Source: Eubacteriaceae bacterium
GTDB lineage: Bacteria; Bacillota_A; Clostridia; Eubacteriales; Anaerofustaceae
DNA: 30,190 nucleotides
Direction: 5' to 3'
NCBI GenBank assembly: GCA_031280495.1
Contig: JAITGT010000053.1
Coordinates: forward strand, 1 to 30,190
Shown: positions 24,782-30,190 of the stretch, in pieces
How the letters are laid out: each line of letters begins with the position of its first letter
Numbering within the stretch: position 1 is the first letter of the stretch
Made by a program: the position numbers and the translations under genes
The notes under the pieces: generated by a model
The model's database searches: none
What the model saw: the letters and a program-made list of their open reading frames with translations, nothing else
Told to the model about the DNA's origin: nothing

Positions 24782-26227
24782 ATGGCCGATCAGCCATTCC
24801 AAAGAGAGCTTTCGCCAAATGAGCGCGCCGCAGCGCTGGACAGCGACGCGGTCCTTGCGCTCGCCGTTCAGGTGGACGGGCCATTGGATATTTCAAAGCT
24901 GAGAAAGGCGGTCGAGAAAGTGGGGCAGGCATTTCCTGCCCTTAATAGCCGCATTCTTTTCAATTCCAAAGGCAGGCTATGCTTTGAGGGCCTGCCAACC
25001 CCCCTTGCCCTTGTGATCGAAGATGCGCGCTTTGAAGCGCGCACAGTTGTTCGCAACGGCATCTCTATCCCATTCAGTGCAAGCTTTGGCCCTCTGGCGC
25101 GCATTGCCTTGATCCATGGGCAGGAGAAAACTGAGATTGCCGTCTTTGCGCACCCAGCTGCTGCAGACTCAGAGGGGCTTTCCCGAATTGTCTCACTGCT
25201 TATTGGCTGGACTGTGGGCAGCGAAGAAGAGGCGGGCAAGGCAAGCGAATTTGCCCTTGACCGAAAGAAGCTGAGAAGCCTGCTGCCTCGCTTTTCAGGC
25301 GCCGCCAGCCCTAAGGCGGCGCGCCTGGCGTTTATGCGCATGTCTGCAGCATTGGGCAGGGCAGGATGGGCAATAGCGCAAGCTTCGGAAAATTCCGATG
25401 GGGCTGTTGGCTATGCGGCGCGTGGCGAATGCGAGACGTATTTTTCGAGCGGGGAGATTTCCGAATCGGACACTGTTGCATTGGGCGAACTCGCCAGCGA
25501 AAAAGGGGCAAGCCTAGAGGGAATCCTCACAATGTCTTTCCTTAAATGCGCAGATCGGGCAGGCGGGCCAGAAGCGTCGCGCCTGTCGATTTCCCGGGAC
25601 ATGAGGGATTTCTTTGGCATTTCCGCCGAAGGCCAGGCAGGCGCCCTTACGCTAGACGCGATTTTTGATTTTTCGTATAGCTTTGACGACACATTATGGA
25701 ACAATATCCGCCGCTTTGACGAAAGCCTGGAGACCGCGTCTGTTGAGCGCAGGGAGGCGGTGAAAGCCTATCTTGACGGCGAGCGCCCTCTCGCCCTCTT
25801 ACTTGCCGCAAAATCCGCTGAAAGCGAAAGCGTTCAAAACCTTGCTAATGTGCCGCGTTCCAGGTTTGCTGGCAAAGTGGCAAAAAGAGAGGGCGAAGAA
25901 GAGGCGGAGTACTCGTTTTCTCTCATTAAGGCTCCTATCAAACGAAACTTCGCGGGCCTGACAGTCACCCCCTCCGTGTTCGTAGAACGGCTGGGCCGGC
26001 CGGGAGCCCGGCTCTCCGCTATCCGCATAGCTGGAAAAATTCTGTATACCGTACAGTTCTCTCAGCCTAAGGTGCAAATCGAGGCCAAAGCGTTCGTTGA
26101 CCGAACCGCAGCATACTTTGGCGACTTTGTCGCCCATGACGTATTTTACTCCTGCGTAAATTCTCTTAAGGAGGCGCCGTTTATCGTAAACGGGCTGACC
26201 GACGAGGTTTTGCTGCTACAAAATTAG
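24782..26227 (+). CDS. Condensation/acyltransferase-fold protein with degenerate active site
   Basis: A 481-residue protein I read as a member of the CoA-dependent acyltransferase/condensation superfamily (NRPS C domain, PapA5, wax-ester synthase relatives). The N-terminus LALAVQVDGPLDISKLRKAV followed by AFPALNSRILF is the characteristic opening. The position of the HHxxxDG motif reads FAHPAAADSEGLSRI: the first His is kept, but the second, catalytic His is Pro and the Asp-Gly pair is broken. Later FDFSYSFDDTLWNNIRRF resembles the latch/DFG region. It may transfer the finished acyl chain to an acceptor by another mechanism, or be a non-catalytic partner. It lies 26 bp after pfaD with AGGGGAG before the ATG, and 15 bp before the ABC ATPase. 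Confidence 0.6.
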   Translation: MADQPFQRELSPNERAAALDSDAVLALAVQVDGPLDISKLRKAVEKVGQAFPALNSRILFNSKGRLCFEGLPTPLALVIEDARFEARTVVRNGISIPFSASFGPLARIALIHGQEKTEIAVFAHPAAADSEGLSRIVSLLIGWTVGSEEEAGKASEFALDRKKLRSLLPRFSGAASPKAARLAFMRMSAALGRAGWAIAQASENSDGAVGYAARGECETYFSSGEISESDTVALGELASEKGASLEGILTMSFLKCADRAGGPEASRLSISRDMRDFFGISAEGQAGALTLDAIFDFSYSFDDTLWNNIRRFDESLETASVERREAVKAYLDGERPLALLLAAKSAESESVQNLANVPRSRFAGKVAKREGEEEAEYSFSLIKAPIKRNFAGLTVTPSVFVERLGRPGARLSAIRIAGKILYTVQFSQPKVQIEAKAFVDRTAAYFGDFVAHDVFYSCVNSLKEAPFIVNGLTDEVLLLQN

Positions 26228-26242
26228 TACAAAGGCGAAGAA

Positions 26243-26944
26243 ATGAGCTTTATTGAACTCAACAACATCAGCAAGACATACAAAATCGGAGACGACAACT
26301 TCTATGCAGCCAGAAATGTCACTTTTGCTATTGAGCAGGGGGAGTTTACAGTCATTGTCGGGCCAAGCGGTGCGGGAAAAACAACAATTCTCAACATTTT
26401 GGGAGGCATGGAGTCTCCAGACGAAGGAACGATGTTCGTCGCCGGAAAGAGCGTCAGCGGCCTCAACTCAAAGCGGCTGACTACATACAGGCGCTCGAGC
26501 GTTGGGTATGTCTACCAGCACTACAACCTCGTGCAAAACCTTACGGCGTTTGAGAATGTGGAGCTTGCTGCGGAAATTTCGCCAAACCCACTGGATTCGG
26601 AAGAGATTTTGCGCCGCGTAGGGCTTGAAGATCGCATGGACAACTTCCCGTCTCAAATGTCCGGAGGAGAGCAGCAGCGGGTAGCCATAGCCAGGGCGCT
26701 TGTGAAACGCCCCATGATAGTGCTTTGCGACGAGCCGACAGGGGCATTGGACTTCTCGACCGGGAAAGAAATCCTTTCCATTCTGCGTGAGATCACAAAA
26801 AGGCTCAAGACAACCGTGATCATTATCACCCACAACATGTCCATCACGCCTATTGCCGATCGCGTTATCCAGATGCGCAGCGGCACTGTGTCTAAACAAT
26901 TTATTAACCCAAACCCGGTCGATGTAAGCTTGATCGAGTGGTAG
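26243..26944 (+). CDS. ABC transporter ATP-binding protein (LolD/MacB type)
   Basis: A 233-residue nucleotide-binding subunit. Walker A GPSGAGKT (residues 40-47), Q-loop VYQHYNLV, signature MSGGEQQRVAIARAL (139-153), Walker B IVLCDEPTGALD, and H-loop ITHN (His197) are all intact. The sequence type belongs to the lipoprotein/antibiotic-export and mechanotransmission class that works with FtsX-fold permeases. Such a permease follows 49 bp downstream. Its position in line with the synthase suggests export or membrane placement of the synthase's product, which is inference. Confidence 0.93.
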   Translation: MSFIELNNISKTYKIGDDNFYAARNVTFAIEQGEFTVIVGPSGAGKTTILNILGGMESPDEGTMFVAGKSVSGLNSKRLTTYRRSSVGYVYQHYNLVQNLTAFENVELAAEISPNPLDSEEILRRVGLEDRMDNFPSQMSGGEQQRVAIARALVKRPMIVLCDEPTGALDFSTGKEILSILREITKRLKTTVIIITHNMSITPIADRVIQMRSGTVSKQFINPNPVDVSLIEW

Positions 26945-26993
26945 AAAGCAAATTTTTTAGGAAGGCCTGCCGCAGGCGACAGACACTATCGCA

Positions 26994-29900
26994 ATGATGT
27001 CAAAAATGCAGATTAGGGATTTCCTGCGGGAAATCTGGAGGACGAGAAACAGCTTCTTCTCCATCCTTATGATAATCTTTCTCGGATCAGCCGCGTTTTC
27101 TGGGCTAAGAAGCTCTGGGCCGGACATGAAGCTGAGCGCCGACGCCTACTTCGACTCCAATTCCCTTATGGACATAAAGCTCCAAAACACGCTGGGCATT
27201 GTGCAGGGGGATATTGACACAGTCTCCTCCCTGAATTACGTCAATGCAGCAGAAGGCGGCTACACTGTGGACGCATACCTGCATACGCGTTCAGAAAATT
27301 ATGTCATCAAAGTGCACTCTCTCTCAAAGAATGGGATGAACGAGCCTGTCTTAACGAGGGGCGAACTGCCAAAATCCAACGATGAGTGCGTCATTGAGCG
27401 CAATATCATGGATTTGTTCCAATTGGAGATTGGGGACACGATAACCATCCAAACGGAAGAAGGGCTCTACGATAATTCCCTTAAATACTCGGAATTTAAG
27501 GTGACAGGCGTTGTAAGAAGCCCTATGTATATGGCGTTTGAGCGAGGCACTTCCACCATAGGCAACGGCATGGTCACTGGATTTGTCATCGTCAACGAAG
27601 AGTGCTTCGACATGCCTGCCTTCACGGAGATGTATGTAAGGCTTCAAGGCGCGGACAGCCTCGACTGCTTTTCGCCCGAATATGCGGACTATGCAGAAAA
27701 ATGCCGCCTAAAGCTTGTTGAGGTTATGGAAGTCCGGGCTGAAGCGAGAGACGATGAAATTGAGATGATCGCCGGCCAGACGCTTTCCGACGCCTTGGCG
27801 CAGCTTGAAGACGGCAAAAGGCAAATCGCTGACGGCGAGAAAGAGATTTCCAACGCGGAAAAAGAGGTCGCAGACGGAAAAAAGCAGGTTGCCAGCAACG
27901 AGGCGCAGATGGAGAGCCAGCTTGCCGACGGCCGCAACCAGCTTAACAGCGGCCTAGCGCAGCTGCAGCAGGGCGAGATCGATTTGGCGGCAGGGAAACA
28001 GCAGCTGCAGGAAAGCATAAACTCCTATCAGCCTCTTCTTGCGCAGTATGGCAGCATGACGCTTGCCCAGATAACGAAAGACATTCAAGACGGTGAAGCC
28101 CGGCTTGCGGACGGGTACAAGAGGCTTGAAGAAGGCCGCAAGCAGCTTGAAAACGCTCAAAGGCAGATCAACAGCACTTCCGGAGCGATTCGCCAGAGAT
28201 ACATAGACGGATACAACCAAAACTTGCCTGTCTATCAGCAGGGGCTTGCTGAGTACAACCAAGGCCTGCAGCAGCTTAACGACGCCAAGCGCCAGATGGA
28301 GCCGGTCTTTGCATTGGGATACCCGAACAACTACACCATAAACCAGGTGTACAACTCTGAGATAGGGAAATACCAGGCGCAAATTGCCGAAAGCGAGCGC
28401 CAGCTCCAGCAAGGGTGGGCAGACTACAACAATGGCGTGAAGCAGTACGACTCGGGCAAGGCTAGTGGGGAAAAACAGCTTGCCAATGGGCGTGAAGCCA
28501 TCACGGACGGCGAAAAGAGGATTGAAGACGGAAAGAAGCAGCTGCAAGACGCAAAAGCCCAGCTAGCCAACGGGGAAAGGCAGTATGAGGAAGGGCTGGA
28601 ACTTCTGGCGCTGGTTCAGTCCATGAAGTCCACTTCGTATGTCAACGACCGCACTGTCAACCCCGGATACGGCAACTTTGAAGAGGACTGCGATCGCATC
28701 TCTGCCCTCTCCGATGTTTTCCCGTTTATCTTTTTTATGGTCGCTGCATTGGTCGCCCTGACAACCATGACCAGAATGGTTGACGTCAAGAGAACTGAGA
28801 TTGGGGCAATGCGCGCCATGGGATTCTCGGGTGCGTCTATTGGGATATCATTTTTGCTGTATGGGCTGTTTGCCTCCGCATTTGGATCGGTCAGCGGCTT
28901 CTTTATTGGCTCTGAGCTCCTGCCCCGCATTATCATCAATGCGTACCGGGCGCTTTACAGCCTTCCAGCCGTTAAGACCGCTTTCTATTGGCCTTACCTG
29001 CTCTTTTGCGCCGTCTTTGGCACATTCCTTGTGCTCGTTGCGACGGCGTGGGGGTGCGCATCGCTGTTTAGGGAATCTCCGGCGCGCCTTTCGCAGCCGA
29101 AAGCGCCAGTCCCAGGCAGGCGCATTCTTTTGGAACGAATTCGCTTTGTGTGGAAGAACCTTGCCTTTAGGACAAAAGTTATGTACCGCAATATCTTTCG
29201 CTACAAGAAGAGGCTTGTCCTTACTGTAATCGGCATCGCTGGGACAGCTGCGCTTATCATCACTGCGTTCGGGCTCCAGGACTCAGTCGGGGCGATTGCA
29301 GGGCAATTCTCAACACTCAACAACAGCGATCTTGTCCTGTACATGAGCGACAGCGCAACCCCGCAAAACAAAGCAGACATCCTGGCAACGCTTGAAGCGG
29401 ATTCCCAGGTGGAAGAGTACGCCCCGATGTATGGAATGACCACCTCTGTTACAGACGGGGCAAAGGTGGAGCACGCTGTTTTCTTTGGCGTTCCCTTGGA
29501 TGAAGCTCAGCTGAGAAAAATCATAACAGTGCGCAACCGCATCACGAAGCAAGCGCTCATGCTGGAAGAAGGAAAATGCATCATCACAGAAAAGATGGCC
29601 GAGCTCCTTGGCCTTAAGGAAGGCGACGAAATGGAATTTGACTTGAACGGAAAACTCGTTCAGATGCCAATTTCCGGAATATGCGAAAACTATGCCGGCC
29701 ACTTCATCTACCTGTCGGCAAGCACCTACAAAGAGATTGCCGGAAAAGATCCGGACTACAACCTCGTTTATATTTCAAACCCGGATCAACAGTCTGTCCG
29801 TGACGTTGCAACGAAGATGAACAGCACAAATGGGGTCGCCATGGTGGTCTGGGTCTCCAGCAGCCTTGAGTACTACCAAAAGAGCACAGAGGGCATCAAC

Positions 29901-30190
29901 GTAGCCGTGCTTGTTATTATATATTCGGCAGCGTGCCTTGCCTTTGCGGTTATCTATAACCTGAACAATATCACAATCACAGAGCGTTTAAGAGAGATAG
30001 CGACGCTCAAGGTTGTTGGGTATTACGACTTCGACGTCTCAAAGTACCTTTACCGAGAGAACGCGTTTCTGACCGTTTTTGGCATCCTGGCCGGCCAGTT
30101 TCTGGGATATTTCCTGTTCATGTACCTGGTGCGGACCATAGAGACCAACATCGTCATGTTTGGCAGGGAACTAAATCTGTCAAGCATGCT
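26994..30190 (+). CDS. FtsX/MacB-type ABC permease with long coiled-coil domain, partial
   Basis: Open at the right window edge; 1065 residues are visible. I take ATG 26994 as start (MMSKMQIRDFLREIWRT), though ATG 26997 or 27006 are equally possible and there is no good ribosome site. A first membrane segment (about 20-37) is followed by an extracytoplasmic domain. Next comes a long coiled coil (about residues 267-540) built of seven-residue LxxGxxxL repeats such as QLADGRNQLNSG. A membrane block (about 571-690) includes the FtsX-type MVDVKRTEIGAMRAMGFS. A second FtsX repeat starts around YRNIFRYKKRLVLTVIGIAG and again reaches ITERLREIATLKVVGYYD. This duplicated plan with a coiled-coil insert is known from large Firmicutes permeases. 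It pairs with the preceding ATPase. Confidence 0.88.
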   Translation, partial: MMSKMQIRDFLREIWRTRNSFFSILMIIFLGSAAFSGLRSSGPDMKLSADAYFDSNSLMDIKLQNTLGIVQGDIDTVSSLNYVNAAEGGYTVDAYLHTRSENYVIKVHSLSKNGMNEPVLTRGELPKSNDECVIERNIMDLFQLEIGDTITIQTEEGLYDNSLKYSEFKVTGVVRSPMYMAFERGTSTIGNGMVTGFVIVNEECFDMPAFTEMYVRLQGADSLDCFSPEYADYAEKCRLKLVEVMEVRAEARDDEIEMIAGQTLSDALAQLEDGKRQIADGEKEISNAEKEVADGKKQVASNEAQMESQLADGRNQLNSGLAQLQQGEIDLAAGKQQLQESINSYQPLLAQYGSMTLAQITKDIQDGEARLADGYKRLEEGRKQLENAQRQINSTSGAIRQRYIDGYNQNLPVYQQGLAEYNQGLQQLNDAKRQMEPVFALGYPNNYTINQVYNSEIGKYQAQIAESERQLQQGWADYNNGVKQYDSGKASGEKQLANGREAITDGEKRIEDGKKQLQDAKAQLANGERQYEEGLELLALVQSMKSTSYVNDRTVNPGYGNFEEDCDRISALSDVFPFIFFMVAALVALTTMTRMVDVKRTEIGAMRAMGFSGASIGISFLLYGLFASAFGSVSGFFIGSELLPRIIINAYRALYSLPAVKTAFYWPYLLFCAVFGTFLVLVATAWGCASLFRESPARLSQPKAPVPGRRILLERIRFVWKNLAFRTKVMYRNIFRYKKRLVLTVIGIAGTAALIITAFGLQDSVGAIAGQFSTLNNSDLVLYMSDSATPQNKADILATLEADSQVEEYAPMYGMTTSVTDGAKVEHAVFFGVPLDEAQLRKIITVRNRITKQALMLEEGKCIITEKMAELLGLKEGDEMEFDLNGKLVQMPISGICENYAGHFIYLSASTYKEIAGKDPDYNLVYISNPDQQSVRDVATKMNSTNGVAMVVWVSSSLEYYQKSTEGINVAVLVIIYSAACLAFAVIYNLNNITITERLREIATLKVVGYYDFDVSKYLYRENAFLTVFGILAGQFLGYFLFMYLVRTIETNIVMFGRELNLSSM

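Overview
The window looks like chromosome from an endospore-forming, probably anaerobic member of the Firmicutes (Clostridia-type). The evidence is a canonical spoIIAA-spoIIAB-sigF operon followed directly by spoVAA-AB-AC-AD-AE, the same order as in Bacillus and clostridia. Coding DNA is moderately GC-rich, so this is not a low-GC Bacillus or Clostridium sensu stricto. I cannot assign a genus. All confident genes are on the + strand.

Layout. Positions 1-2598 are housekeeping: the tail of an alanine/ornithine-racemase-family PLP enzyme, a cysteine desulfurase and ThiI, a translationally coupled pair that fits tRNA 4-thiouridine formation. Positions 2714-4288 encode a beta-CASP metallo-beta-lactamase-fold nuclease. 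An 816-bp stretch without a convincing gene follows, with two strong inverted repeats and, near its right end, a possible Spo0A box. Positions 5105-10326 are the sporulation block: a MerR-like coiled-coil protein, SpoIIAA, SpoIIAB, sigma-F, a clear intrinsic terminator, then SpoVAA-AE. A very AT-rich spacer (about 10380-10905) follows, with a 34-bp near-palindrome and a good sigma-A-type promoter.

Positions 11073-24755 are the most interesting part: a three-protein iterative type I lipid/polyketide synthase of the Pfa (polyunsaturated fatty acid) / Hgl (heterocyst glycolipid) class. Subunit 1 is KS-AT-ACP-KR, subunit 2 is KS-CLF-AT-DH (double hot-dog), and subunit 3 is a stand-alone PfaD-type FMN enoyl reductase. 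The set can extend and reduce an acyl chain without oxygen, but it has only one visible ACP and one double hot-dog dehydratase. It is followed at short spacing by a degenerate condensation/acyltransferase-fold protein, an ABC ATPase and the beginning of a large FtsX/MacB-type permease with a long coiled coil. The simplest inference is a make-transfer-export cassette for an unusual membrane or secreted lipid.

Between subunit 2 and the enoyl reductase lie two decayed tandem copies of the last ~30 codons of subunit 2, at a period of about 105 bp. No tRNA, rRNA, CRISPR array, transposase or integrase was recognised.
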